A stretch of DNA of 64,000 nt from Candidatus Pseudothioglobus singularis PS1 (GCF_001281385.1 NZ_CP006911.1:1650149-1714148); one strand, 5' to 3'. Shown: positions 9,416 through 18,671, counted from the first letter of the stretch. Numbers and translations are program-made. Notes: generated by a model from the sequence alone, not told the origin.

Positions 9416-10355
9416 CAACGATGCACAGCTCAACTCGAATGGAAGGTTATCTCATCTATTAGGGCTAGAAGGCCTTCCCAAAAATCAAATTGAAAAAATA
9501 CTCGATGTTGCCGATGATCTGATAGATAAAAAAGGCAACCTTCAAAAAACTAAAATCTTGAGGGATATGTCGGTTGCCAATCTCTTCTTTGAACCCTCAA
9601 CACGAACACGAAACACCTTTGAGATTGCTGGAAAGAGGACCAGCGCCAAAACGATAAACGTAGACCTGGCGAACTCGGCGACCAAGAAGAATGAGACCTT
9701 GATGGATACAATGCATACCCTCAAGGCGATGCAGATTGATATGTTTGTCATCAGGCATAAGCAAAATGGCCTTCCGCATCATGTCGCTGAAAATATAAAG
9801 GGCGTGTCCATCATCAATGCTGGTGATGGCATCAATGCGCATCCAACTCAGGCGCTATTAGATGTGCTCACTATTCGTCAACACAAGAAGGCGTTTGATA
9901 ATCTATCGGTCGCCATTGTTGGTGATATTAGGCACTCTCGCGTAGCGCGGTCCGGAATACAAGCCATGAAAACTTTGGGAACAACGGATATTCGTTTGAT
10001 TGCTCCTGAGACGCTTCATTACAAAGAAGAGACTCCAGGGTTAGAGCGCTTTGATAATCTGGATCAGGGTATTGAGGGGGCTGATGTTATTATCTCTTTG
10101 AGGCTACAAAAAGAGAGAATGATTGCCGCAGATATCCCTGATGAACAGACCTATTTTGAAGGATTTGGCCTTACTAATGAAAGATTGAAGCTTGCTAAAC
10201 CCGATGCAATTGTGATGCATCCTGGACCCGTTAATAGAGGCATAGAGCTGAGCTCTAATGTTGCTGATGGACCTCAATCGGTGATACTTCAACAGGTGAC
10301 CAACGGCATTGCAGTGCGCATGGCTGTTATGGAAATACTTGCTGGTGCTTTTTAA
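9396..10355 (+). CDS. pyrB: Aspartate carbamoyltransferase, catalytic subunit
   Basis: Condenses carbamoyl phosphate and aspartate to carbamoyl-aspartate, the first committed step of pyrimidine synthesis. The 319-aa protein has the carbamoyl-phosphate loop FFEPSTRTRNTFE (about 64-76), HPTQALLDVLTI, GDIRHSRVARS, SLRLQKERM and MHPGPVNRGIE, all diagnostic. No regulatory subunit pyrI and no pyrBC-type inactive dihydroorotase follows; the next gene is a ygfB homologue. A different pyrimidine gene, pyrC, is at 46335-47384. The start lies inside the end of ruvX, suggesting coupled translation. Confidence 0.96.
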   Translation: MKPHTISNDAQLNSNGRLSHLLGLEGLPKNQIEKILDVADDLIDKKGNLQKTKILRDMSVANLFFEPSTRTRNTFEIAGKRTSAKTINVDLANSATKKNETLMDTMHTLKAMQIDMFVIRHKQNGLPHHVAENIKGVSIINAGDGINAHPTQALLDVLTIRQHKKAFDNLSVAIVGDIRHSRVARSGIQAMKTLGTTDIRLIAPETLHYKEETPGLERFDNLDQGIEGADVIISLRLQKERMIAADIPDEQTYFEGFGLTNERLKLAKPDAIVMHPGPVNRGIELSSNVADGPQSVILQQVTNGIAVRMAVMEILAGAF

Positions 10356-10358
10356 ATC

Positions 10359-10916
10359 ATGAGCCAGTCCATTAATTATGATCTTGCAAAAGATGCACTT
10401 CATAAACTCAACACCGACGATACGATCTCATCTGCGCACGGCCTACTATGCGGCTTTTATTGTGTCAAACAAGATATCCATCTGGATGAATGGCTCAATG
10501 AAATCCTAGTGAGCATTGATCTTAACAACCTCCTTGAAAAGGAAGCGCGCCAGGTACTAGCCGAGATATTCAACAATACCAGTGAGCAACTTGGCGACCC
10601 AACGCTCAACTTTTGGCCTGTGATTGCAGACGATGACTCGCCTCTCAGGGAGCAGGCAAATACACTGATTGAATGGTGCCAAGGGTACCTAGTGGGCCTA
10701 GGCCTTAGCTCAGTAGAGACCTCTGATGAAGAGGTAACAGAGATGATTAAAGATATCAGTGAAATATCTCAGCTTGATGCAGATCTTCTGGATACTGATG
10801 ATAATACTGAGGATTTTTATGAGATCGTTGAGTTCGTTAGAATTGGCGTTTTATTTATTCAAGAAACGCTTCAGCCCTCAAAACAGGACTTTATTAGCCC
10901 AACCCAACTCCACTGA
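10359..10916 (+). CDS. UPF0149 (YgfB/YecA-like) family protein
   Basis: A 185-aa protein of the YgfB family (UPF0149), whose molecular role is not well established. The family marks are an N-terminal SSAHGLLCGFYC segment (about 25-36), a central SEQLGDPTLNFWPVIADDD, and EWCQGYLVGLG (about 108-118). It has no membrane segment and is acidic overall. It starts 3 bases after the pyrB stop, so it is co-transcribed with mltB-ruvX-pyrB. Confidence 0.85.
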   Translation: MSQSINYDLAKDALHKLNTDDTISSAHGLLCGFYCVKQDIHLDEWLNEILVSIDLNNLLEKEARQVLAEIFNNTSEQLGDPTLNFWPVIADDDSPLREQANTLIEWCQGYLVGLGLSSVETSDEEVTEMIKDISEISQLDADLLDTDDNTEDFYEIVEFVRIGVLFIQETLQPSKQDFISPTQLH

Positions 10917-10933
10917 AAGTTATCATTTGATTT

Positions 10934-10952
10934 AATAGGAATCATTCTTATT
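10934..10952 (+). promoter_or_regulatory. Fur-like 9-1-9 palindrome overlapping the -35 region
   Basis: AATAGGAAT-C-ATTCTTATT is an inverted repeat with one mismatch. It ends 6 bases before a perfect -10 TATAAT (10959-10964), so a bound protein would cover the -35 position and repress. Shape and AT content resemble Fur boxes, but identity with any regulator is inference. Confidence 0.4.
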
Positions 10953-10958
10953 AAGGCT

Positions 10959-10964
10959 TATAAT
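10959..10964 (+). promoter_or_regulatory. -10 box of the 11022 gene
   Basis: TATAAT 57 bases upstream of the start codon, just downstream of the palindrome at 10934-10952. The expected -35 position holds no consensus hexamer. Confidence 0.5.
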
Positions 10965-11021
10965 ATCAATTAGCTCATTAGGGCTGATCTATAAAAACTT
11001 TAATAACTTTAGGAGTAAGGA

Positions 11022-11390
11022 ATGACTTTATCAAATTTATTTAAAGCACAAGCAATCTTTGTCTGGCTCTATGCAGCATTATTTTGGGTGGCACCTGAGA
11101 TGGCTGCTCAAGGACCTGGCTGGACTTTAACACCTAATATGGTTTCTTTTGGACAAATCTTAGCGATTCCATTATTTGCTCTAGGATTGTTCTCATGGAT
11201 GGCACCAAGCTGGGTTGGAGACAACCTAATGAAAGTTGGAATGATCTTTGGTGTATACATTAACCTTGGTCTCGTTGCAGTTCAGGTATTACATATATCA
11301 ACTGGAGCAGCTAAATTTGACCCAATGGGAATGATACCAGCTCTAATTTTAGCAGCATTATTCTTTTGGAAAACTCGCGCTTCAAGCTAG
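11022..11390 (+). CDS. Small four-helix membrane protein of unknown function
   Basis: 122 aa with about four hydrophobic segments (residues 8-25, 40-60, 68-90, 98-116). I do not recognise the family; the general plan resembles small DUF-type integral membrane proteins. A good Shine-Dalgarno (TAGGAGTAAGG) precedes the ATG, a Fur-like palindrome overlaps its promoter and a strong terminator follows the stop, so it is a monocistronic, probably regulated gene. Codon use looks like that of its neighbours. Confidence 0.75.
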   Translation: MTLSNLFKAQAIFVWLYAALFWVAPEMAAQGPGWTLTPNMVSFGQILAIPLFALGLFSWMAPSWVGDNLMKVGMIFGVYINLGLVAVQVLHISTGAAKFDPMGMIPALILAALFFWKTRASS

Positions 11391-11406
11391 ATAGTAAGTT
11401 ATAAAA

Positions 11407-11440
11407 AAAGCCGAATTAAACTTTGGTCTAATTCGGCTTT
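11407..11440. terminator. Bidirectional terminator between the 11022 gene and tRNA-Phe
   Basis: A perfect 12-bp inverted repeat, AAAGCCGAATTA / TAATTCGGCTTT, with a 10-base loop. It ends in T's on the plus strand, and on the minus strand the stem is followed by further T's, so it can stop both the membrane-protein gene and the convergent tRNA-Phe transcript. Confidence 0.85.
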
Positions 11441-11445
11441 AAATA

Positions 11446-11521
11446 TGGTGGCCACACCTAGAATTGAACTAGGGACACAGGGATTTTCAGTCCCTTGCTC
11501 TACCAACTGAGCTATATGGCC
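11446..11521 (-). tRNA. tRNA-Phe (GAA)
   Basis: A 76-base cloverleaf including encoded CCA. Acceptor GGCCATA pairs with TGTGGCC (one G-U pair). The anticodon loop CTGAAAA gives GAA, and the T-arm TTCAATTC is normal. A -10 TATAAT lies 10 bases upstream. Confidence 0.96.
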
Positions 11522-11531
11522 AAATCGCGTA

Positions 11532-11537
11532 ATTATA
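11532..11537 (-). promoter_or_regulatory. -10 box of tRNA-Phe promoter
   Basis: Minus-strand TATAAT followed by TACGCG before the tRNA. The GC-rich discriminator is like those at the other two tRNA promoters in the window. No clear -35 was identified. Confidence 0.65.
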
Positions 11538-11591
11538 CACAAGGCAAATCATAATTGAGTTTGAATTTAAAGGCTCTAAGCCTTGCCTAGT

Positions 11592-12563
<972 letters not shown>

Positions 12564-12586
12564 TCAAATGAGTATTATAAGCTGTC

Positions 12587-14902
12587 TTGAAAAAAAATAA
12601 TAAACGAACCACTCAAAATACCCCTATAAATAATCCGCGCTCAAAACTCGTCAGCGAATCTATTTTTATTTTGCTTTTGACTGCTGGGGCTGTTTTTTTT
12701 ATTGCACTAATAACAAGTGCACCGTCTGAAGACCCCTGGACTGGGGGAGCAGTCCTTAGCAAGCCAGTAATGAATAGCGCAGGAATATTTGGTGCCTACT
12801 TAAGTGACATTAGCATTGGAATATTGGGATATGTCTCTTATGTAATTCCAATATCTGTTATATGGTTGGGCTATAACTTTCATCGAGATGCAAACAAAGA
12901 AAGGCAGAGCCAGCTTACCTTCCTAATTCGTCTCATTTCTTATTTTATAATGCTGTTCTTTATTGCAGCGCTTGCACATCAATATGCACCTGAAATAAAA
13001 GTGATGGATGGACTAAAAGAAACCTTTTTGGCTGGCGGGATGATCGGTAAATCAATGCATGAGCTCCTCTTTTATGACCTTTTTGAGGACTCTTCAACAC
13101 TCATTTATGTTGGAATCATACTGGTGAGTTTTAGTATCGCGACTAGCGCTTCTTGGAAAAATATTACTACCTCACTGTTCAAAAATCGTCTCAATACAAG
13201 AGAAAAGACTCAAGACAAGCCAAAGAAGGAAAAAATAAAGCCAGAAATCATTAGCTCTAAACCCGCTTCTGCAGACTCCGTCAAAATAGATAAAACCAAT
13301 AAAGCAGAGAAAGCTGAAAAACCTAAGAAGGCTGAGAAGCCTCAAAAAGAACAAGGCAGCAACCTATTTAAATCTGGCACTTCGGGTGGTCTGCCAGGCT
13401 TATCATTACTTGATGATGTTGATAACTCTGGTCTTGGCTACACAGAAGAGTTTTTGGTTGAAATGGGTCAGCAAGTTGAAATTAAGCTGAAAGACTTTGG
13501 TTTTGATGTCACCATCACAGCAGTCACCCCAGGCCCTGTTGTCACTCAATTTGAAATATCTCTAGCACCTGGCATTAAAGTCAGTCAAATTATGAACCTT
13601 AACAAAGATCTCGCCAGAGCGCTTCTTGTTGAGAGCGTAAGAATCGTGGATGTGATTCCTGGAAAGCCAGTCATTGGACTTGAAATACCAAATAACAATC
13701 GCGAGATGATCGGCCTTAAAGAAATTCTCTCAAGTGAGGCTTTTTCCAAGGCAAAATCTACACTCTCTATGGGCCTTGGTAAGGATATTAATGGCTTACC
13801 AGTAGTAGTTGATCTTGCAAAAATGCCTCACTTACTGGTAGCCGGTGCGACAGGAATGGGCAAGTCAGTAGGCCTCAATGCGATTATTTTAAGTATCCTC
13901 TATAAAGCTTCACCTGAGCAAGTCAGACTGATCATGATTGACCCTAAAATTGTAGAGTTGGCCTCATATGCTGACATACCTCACCTTCTAACCCCAGTAG
14001 TGACAAACATGAATGAAGCTGCAAGTGCGCTCTGGTGGTGCGTCAATGAAATGGAAAGGCGTTATAGTCTCCTTGCAAAGTTTGGCGTTAGAAATATTGA
14101 ATCATTCAACGAAAAACAGCGGCTCGCTAAAAAGTCTGGCAAGCCACTTTTAGACCCCTCTTTTAATCCAGAAATTGCAAAAGAAGGAGAGAAGCACCCA
14201 GAACTTGAAGCGCTACCTCTGATTGTCATCGTGATTGATGAATACGCTGACATGTTGGGTGCACTAGCACAAGAAGATAAAGCTAAATCAAAACGAGTTG
14301 AGAGCCTCATTGTTCGCATTGCACAAAAAGCACGTGCTGCAGGTATGCATCTAATTGTTGCCACGCAGAGACCGAGTGTTGACGTGATAACGGGCCTTAT
14401 CAAATCCAATATTCCAACAAGAGTATCGTTCAAAGTCTCCTCTAAAACAGACTCTAGAACAATCTTAGATCAGTCTGGCGCCGAACAGCTCCTGGGTATG
14501 GGTGATATGCTCTATATGGCTCCAGGAATGTCTCATCTCACTAGAGTTCATGGCGCCTTTGTTGAAGATAGCGAGATACTGAGAGTTGTCAAACACCTTA
14601 AAAAACACTCAAATCCTAACTATTTAGATGGCATATTAAATCCCAAATCTGAGCCAACGAGTGACAATGGATCTAGCCAAGCTAGTGGTGAACTTGATCC
14701 ACTCTTTGATGAAGCTGTTCAGATTGTTACATCAACAAGAAGGGCATCCATATCAAGCCTTCAAAGAAGAATGCGAATTGGCTACAACCGTGCGGCCAGA
14801 ATTATTGAAGATATGGAGTCAAGTGGAATTGTTAGCGCCATGAATAGTGCTGGAAATCGAGATGTTATAGCTCCTGAACCAATTGAACCAGATGGAAACT
14901 AA
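12587..14902 (+). CDS. ftsK: DNA translocase FtsK
   Basis: FtsK coordinates division with chromosome segregation and drives XerCD recombination at dif. The 771-aa protein has an N-terminal membrane domain with about four TM helices (residues 25-190), a short Lys/Glu-rich linker (about 205-260), and the RecA-like motor with Walker A AGATGMGKS (419-427) and Walker B VIVIDEYADML. A winged-helix gamma domain (about 695-755) follows, with SSLQRRMRIGYNRAARI. The start is TTG, followed by AAA AAA; no in-frame ATG is near the N-terminus. The linker is far shorter than in E. coli FtsK (1329 aa). Confidence 0.95.
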   Translation: MKKNNKRTTQNTPINNPRSKLVSESIFILLLTAGAVFFIALITSAPSEDPWTGGAVLSKPVMNSAGIFGAYLSDISIGILGYVSYVIPISVIWLGYNFHRDANKERQSQLTFLIRLISYFIMLFFIAALAHQYAPEIKVMDGLKETFLAGGMIGKSMHELLFYDLFEDSSTLIYVGIILVSFSIATSASWKNITTSLFKNRLNTREKTQDKPKKEKIKPEIISSKPASADSVKIDKTNKAEKAEKPKKAEKPQKEQGSNLFKSGTSGGLPGLSLLDDVDNSGLGYTEEFLVEMGQQVEIKLKDFGFDVTITAVTPGPVVTQFEISLAPGIKVSQIMNLNKDLARALLVESVRIVDVIPGKPVIGLEIPNNNREMIGLKEILSSEAFSKAKSTLSMGLGKDINGLPVVVDLAKMPHLLVAGATGMGKSVGLNAIILSILYKASPEQVRLIMIDPKIVELASYADIPHLLTPVVTNMNEAASALWWCVNEMERRYSLLAKFGVRNIESFNEKQRLAKKSGKPLLDPSFNPEIAKEGEKHPELEALPLIVIVIDEYADMLGALAQEDKAKSKRVESLIVRIAQKARAAGMHLIVATQRPSVDVITGLIKSNIPTRVSFKVSSKTDSRTILDQSGAEQLLGMGDMLYMAPGMSHLTRVHGAFVEDSEILRVVKHLKKHSNPNYLDGILNPKSEPTSDNGSSQASGELDPLFDEAVQIVTSTRRASISSLQRRMRIGYNRAARIIEDMESSGIVSAMNSAGNRDVIAPEPIEPDGN

Positions 14903-14983
14903 TTAAGAAACCTTTCGACCTAAAAGAATCTTTTGAATTTAGTACGAATTCATCTTTATTTCAGTTAATGATTTACTTTATGG

Positions 14984-15124
14984 CTAGCCGACAAAAGACT
15001 CTGCTGCAGGAAGATACTGAAGCAATGTTAATATTCCGAGATATACAACTATAAACATCGCTGCCATTACTCCCAAACATACAGCAACTAACTTTGGAAT
15101 ATCCCTAATCTCTTGATTACTCAT
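14984..15124 (-). CDS. 46-aa single-pass membrane protein
   Basis: Begins MSNQEIRDIPKLVAVCLGV and has one hydrophobic helix (about residues 11-36), ending with a short polar tail. The ATG follows the stop of the upstream 33-aa ORF by one base, which suggests coupled translation. A longer reading from 15172 exists but overlaps that upstream ORF. I do not recognise the family. Confidence 0.5.
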   Translation of the reverse strand: MSNQEIRDIPKLVAVCLGVMAAMFIVVYLGILTLLQYLPAAESFVG

Positions 15125-15125
15125 A

Positions 15126-15227
15126 TTAAGTAAGCTCTTTAAATAGAAGGCCAACAAAGACCAAGCCTGCAATAAAAATGCTTATACAAAATGCGCCCAT
15201 AAATAATGGGCTAAATAGTATATCCAT
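15126..15227 (-). CDS. 33-aa membrane microprotein
   Basis: Translates to a peptide opening MDILFSPLFMGAFCISIF and ending GLLFKELT, with a single hydrophobic helix over most of its length. A strong Shine-Dalgarno GAGGAG (15231-15236) precedes the ATG, which argues that it is translated. It resembles in size and layout the very small DUF3149-type membrane proteins, but I cannot assign it. It runs divergently from the truncated narI. Confidence 0.45.
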   Translation of the reverse strand: MDILFSPLFMGAFCISIFIAGLVFVGLLFKELT

Positions 15228-15302
15228 AATCTCCTCAAAAAATAATTCGAAAGTTAAAAAGTGTTATGACGCCTAAAACCTGAAAGTAGAGAAAAAAGGA
15301 GT

Positions 15303-15716
15303 TTGTCTGCAGTAATTACTCTATTTCCAAGTTCAAGACGCCAAAACGCTTTGAATGGTATGTCAAATGAACGTGTGAAGGCGATCAGCCGCTTAAGAGA
15401 CACCTCTATCATTTTATTGATAGTCGTTACAGCTGGCCTTGGTTTAAATACTATTTTTGACTCTTACCATCATGCATCCCAAAAAGATGTGTCTGAGATG
15501 TTACTTCTATCAGAATACTTAAAGAGTGTTGCGACCTTGAGGGCTAACGCTTCTCTGATTGAAAATGTTGGGATAGCTTACAAAGTCCACATGCTGGTAG
15601 GTATGACTATTTTCTTAATATTTCCATTTACAAGGCTTGTACATGTTTGGAGTGTTCCTGTGACATATTTAAAACGCCCTTATCAGATCGTTCGATCTAA
15701 AATTTCAGGCAGATAG
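15303..15716 (+). pseudogene. narI: Truncated respiratory nitrate reductase gamma subunit (NarI C-terminal half)
   Basis: NarI is the membrane diheme cytochrome b that passes quinol electrons to NarGH. This 137-codon ORF aligns by eye only with the last two transmembrane helices: from about residue 22 (NERVKAISRLRDTSIILLIV) to the end, including YKVHMLVGMTIFLIFPFTRL and LVHVWSVPVTYLKRPYQ. The two C-terminal heme-ligand histidines are present. The first three helices and their two His ligands are missing (a normal NarI is about 225-240 aa), and no narG, narH or narJ is in the window. The ORF is open from TTG 15303, with a GGAG just upstream, or ATG 15360. It is best read as a relic of a lost nar operon; a re-used short cytochrome b-like protein is the alternative. 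Confidence 0.75.
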
Positions 15717-15818
15717 TCTTAAGACTTGACGTGCTAATTAATTTAAAGTTACTTCTATTTGGAGGTTTAATTACCTCATATGTATTCTGTATATCTATCT
15801 TAGAACAAGAGAAATACC

Positions 15819-15847
15819 TTGACCAAAGTTTTTTGATACTATATAGT
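15819..15847 (+). promoter_or_regulatory. Promoter upstream of dppA
   Basis: TTGACC (15819-15824) and TATAGT (15842-15847) with a 17-base spacer, a strong sigma-70 match. Transcription would start near 15854, exactly where a terminator-like hairpin begins, about 88 bases before dppA. Confidence 0.6.
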
Positions 15848-15853
15848 TGTAGT

Positions 15854-15888
15854 AAAACCAACAAACATTTTTGTTAGTTGGTTTTTTT
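15854..15888 (+). terminator. Terminator-like hairpin in the dppA leader
   Basis: AAAACCAAC / GTTGGTTTT stem (15854-15862 and 15877-15885) running into a T-run to 15888. It can terminate transcripts coming from the narI relic. If the promoter at 15819-15847 is used, it lies at the very 5' end of the dpp mRNA. Confidence 0.65.
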
Positions 15889-15941
15889 GTTTAGCAATTC
15901 TATAACCTAGCCAGACTAGGTATTAAATTAAGGAGAAATAT

Positions 15942-17528
15942 ATGAAAAAATCACTACTTGCCGCTGGGCTTGGTCTCAGTATGGCATTAAGTGGAGTAGC
16001 ACAAGCCAAAACAATGGTTTTTTGTTCTGAAGGAAGTCCTGAAGGCTTTACACCTTCGCTTTACTCAGCCGGGACGACATTTGACGCTTCTTCACAAACT
16101 ATTTTCAATCGCCTTGTCCAGTTTGAGACAGGCACAACAAAAGTAATCCCTGGTTTAGCTGAATCTTGGTCTGCATCTGATGATGGACTAGAGTACACGT
16201 TTAACTTACGTAAAGGTGTCAAGTTCCATTCAACACCTTACTTTACTCCAACTCGTGACTTTAACGCAGATGACATCATGTTTAGCTTCAACAGACAGTG
16301 GGATAAAGATCATCCTTATTATGCTGTAGGTGGAGAGCACTTGTATTTTGGATGGATGGGTATGGATGGATTAATTGGGTCCATTGATAAAATTGATGAC
16401 CATACAGTTAAGTTCACTTTGACTAAGCCTGAATCACCTTTTGTTTCAAATTTAGCTATGGACTTTGCTTCAATATTATCAGCTGAGTATGCAGACAATT
16501 TGACTGCCTCTGGGAATCAAGCTGATATTGACTTCAAACCAGTTGGTACGGGCCCATTTGTCTTTAAGTCTTACAAGAAGGATTCAATGATTCGTTATGA
16601 AGCCTTTGATGACTATTGGGACGGTAGATCTAACATTGATAAGCTAGTTTTTGCTATCACTACTGACTCTAGTGTTCGTTATCAAAAACTTAAGGCAGGA
16701 GAATGTCACGTGATGCCTTATCCTAACCCTGCTGATGTTGCAGAGATGCAGGCAGATCCAGAAATCAATGTCCTAGAACAAGAAGGCTTAAATGTTGGTT
16801 ACTTAGCATTTAACACTGAGAAGGCGCCATTTGACCAAAAGATGGTTCGTCAAGCTCTAAGCATGGCTATCAACAAGCAAGCAATCTTGGATATCGTTTT
16901 TGAGGGTGCGGGCTCTGTTGCAAAAAACCCAATTCCACCAACCATGTGGTCTTATAACCATGCGGTTAGAGATTACGCTTATGATCCAGCTGGTGCAAAA
17001 TCAATGCTAGACGCCGCTGGTGTAAGTGGACTCAAGACAAATATCTGGGCGATGCCAGTTCAGCGTCCTTATAACCCTAACGCCCGTCGTATGGCTGAAC
17101 TAATTCAGGCTGACTGGGCTGCTGTAGGTGTTGACGCTGAAATTGTTACATTTGAGTGGGGTGAGTACCTCAAGCGCTCAAATGCTGGCGAACACGACAC
17201 AGTGTTATTGGGTTGGACTGGAGACAATGGTGATCCAGACAACTTCATGGGTGTTTTATTAGGTTGTGCCGCTGCCAAATCTGGTGGTAACCGTGCACGC
17301 TGGTGCCATGAGGAATTTGATTCTCTCCTAAATGAAGCAAGACAGTTAACTGATCAAGCTGAAAGAACTGTTTTATATGAAGCAGCACAGGAGATCTTCA
17401 AAGAGGAAGCACCATGGGTAACTATTGCGCACTCAGTTGCATTTAAACCTGTTCGCGCTGAAGTGACAGGATTTAAAGTTCACCCACTTGGAAGCCACAT
17501 CTTTTATGATGGTGTCGACCTAAAATAA
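15942..17528 (+). CDS. dppA: Dipeptide ABC transporter, periplasmic binding protein
   Basis: A family 5 solute-binding protein that captures di- and oligopeptides (or heme/5-ALA-type ligands in some species) for uptake. The 528-aa protein has a signal peptide (MKKSLLAAGLGLSMALS...AQA, cleavage about residue 22) and is strikingly like E. coli DppA in conserved blocks: CSEGSPEGF, DFASILSAEYAD, VMPYPNPADVAEM, MPVQRPYNPNARRM and GWTGDNGDPDNF. Two conserved cysteine pairs are kept. A good Shine-Dalgarno (AAGGAGA) precedes the ATG. A GC-rich hairpin separates it from dppB, probably giving higher expression of the binding protein. Confidence 0.93.
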   Translation: MKKSLLAAGLGLSMALSGVAQAKTMVFCSEGSPEGFTPSLYSAGTTFDASSQTIFNRLVQFETGTTKVIPGLAESWSASDDGLEYTFNLRKGVKFHSTPYFTPTRDFNADDIMFSFNRQWDKDHPYYAVGGEHLYFGWMGMDGLIGSIDKIDDHTVKFTLTKPESPFVSNLAMDFASILSAEYADNLTASGNQADIDFKPVGTGPFVFKSYKKDSMIRYEAFDDYWDGRSNIDKLVFAITTDSSVRYQKLKAGECHVMPYPNPADVAEMQADPEINVLEQEGLNVGYLAFNTEKAPFDQKMVRQALSMAINKQAILDIVFEGAGSVAKNPIPPTMWSYNHAVRDYAYDPAGAKSMLDAAGVSGLKTNIWAMPVQRPYNPNARRMAELIQADWAAVGVDAEIVTFEWGEYLKRSNAGEHDTVLLGWTGDNGDPDNFMGVLLGCAAAKSGGNRARWCHEEFDSLLNEARQLTDQAERTVLYEAAQEIFKEEAPWVTIAHSVAFKPVRAEVTGFKVHPLGSHIFYDGVDLK

Positions 17529-17536
17529 ATAACATT

Positions 17537-17565
17537 TTGACGCGGATATCTAATATCCGCGTCAA
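17537..17565 (+). repeat. Intercistronic hairpin dppA-dppB
   Basis: Perfect 13-bp inverted repeat TTGACGCGGATAT / ATATCCGCGTCAA with a 3-base loop. There is no long T-run, so it is more likely an mRNA-stabilising or partial-termination element, which would give excess DppA over the membrane subunits. It is unusually GC-rich for this sequence. Confidence 0.7.
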
Positions 17566-17588
17566 TTTATATTTAAGTTGTTAGACCT

Positions 17589-17617
17589 AATAGCTACGTG
17601 TTTTTTTAGTAGCTATT
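17589..17617 (+). repeat. Inverted repeat in the dppA-dppB gap
   Basis: AATAGCTAC (17589-17597) and GTAGCTATT (17609-17617) are perfect complements flanking a T-rich loop. This is a second hairpin 24 bases after the GC-rich one and 34 bases before dppB. Role unknown. Confidence 0.45.
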
Positions 17618-17651
17618 TAGCCTACCAATTTAAGCCACACACAAAGTAACT

Positions 17652-18671
17652 ATGCTTCGCTTTTTAATTAACCGTCTAATGTTGCTGGTGCCAGTATTCT
17701 TTGGCGTCACGCTGGTTGCCTTTGGCTTTATCAGGGTTCTTCCTGGAGACCCAGTTGAGGTTCTTGCTGGTGAAAGAGGACTGAGTACAGAAAGACACGC
17801 TGAACTTCTCGCACAACTTGGCTTTGATAAGCCGATATGGCAACAGTATCTAAACTATTTGACTGACATACTTCATGGAGATTTGGGCACCTCTTTAATC
17901 ACGAATAGGCCTGTCGTTGAGGAGTTTTTTGAACTATTTCCTGCTACTGCTGAGCTTGGAGTCTGTGCAATCTTATTTGCCCTCATTATTGGTGTTCCTG
18001 CGGGGATAATTGCAGCCATAAAAAGAGGCTCTTGGGTAGACCAAGGAATAATGAGCATCTCCTTGACGGGTTACTCTATGCCAATATTTTGGTGGGGCCT
18101 GCTCCTTATAATCCTTTTTTCAAATACATTGCATCTTACGCCTGTGTCTGGCAGACTCTCTTTTTTATTTGATGTGCCTCCAGTGACAGGGTTTATGCTT
18201 ATTGACACTCTTCTCAGTGACGAAGAAGGCTCTTTTTTAAATGCTCTTCATCATCTAGTCTTACCATCTATTGTCTTGGGAACAATACCCCTCGCTGTTA
18301 TTGCTCGCCAAACACGTTCAGCCATGCTCGAAGTATTAAGCGAGGATTATGTTCGCACTGCTCGAGCAAAAGGCTTATCAACCTTTAGAATAATTGGAGT
18401 TCATGCGCTCAGAAACGCAATGATTACTGTAGTCACAGTTATAGGGCTTCAGGTAGCTGTGTTGCTTGCTGGAGCAATTCTTACAGAGACTATTTTTGGA
18501 TGGCCAGGGATCGGGAAGTGGATTATATTTTCAGTCTTTAGTAGAGACTACTTTGCAGTCCAAGGTGGGCTCTTGTTAATTGCGACAAGCATTATGATTG
18601 TTAATTTAATTGTCGATCTTTTATATGGCCTAATAAACCCTAGAATCCTTCATCAGAAGTCTAAATCATGA
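17652..18671 (+). CDS. dppB: Dipeptide ABC transporter permease
   Basis: Inner-membrane permease of the DppBC type (339 aa, about six TM helices). It opens with the typical N-terminal helix followed by FIRVLPGDPVEVLAG and has the BPD_transp_1 domain with the EAA-type loop EDYVRTARAKGLSTFRIIGVHALRNA, which contacts the ATPase subunits. No signal peptide. The ATG lies 123 bases after dppA. It overlaps dppC by 4 bases. Confidence 0.93.
   Translation: MLRFLINRLMLLVPVFFGVTLVAFGFIRVLPGDPVEVLAGERGLSTERHAELLAQLGFDKPIWQQYLNYLTDILHGDLGTSLITNRPVVEEFFELFPATAELGVCAILFALIIGVPAGIIAAIKRGSWVDQGIMSISLTGYSMPIFWWGLLLIILFSNTLHLTPVSGRLSFLFDVPPVTGFMLIDTLLSDEEGSFLNALHHLVLPSIVLGTIPLAVIARQTRSAMLEVLSEDYVRTARAKGLSTFRIIGVHALRNAMITVVTVIGLQVAVLLAGAILTETIFGWPGIGKWIIFSVFSRDYFAVQGGLLLIATSIMIVNLIVDLLYGLINPRILHQKSKS

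Noticed and set aside
11022..11390. Naming the small membrane protein as a known DUF
   Set aside because: Four-helix pattern is too general; no specific motif recognised.
15715..15726. AGTCTTAAGACT palindrome after the narI relic
   Set aside because: Short, AT-rich and isolated; expected by chance in such sequence, with no promoter context.
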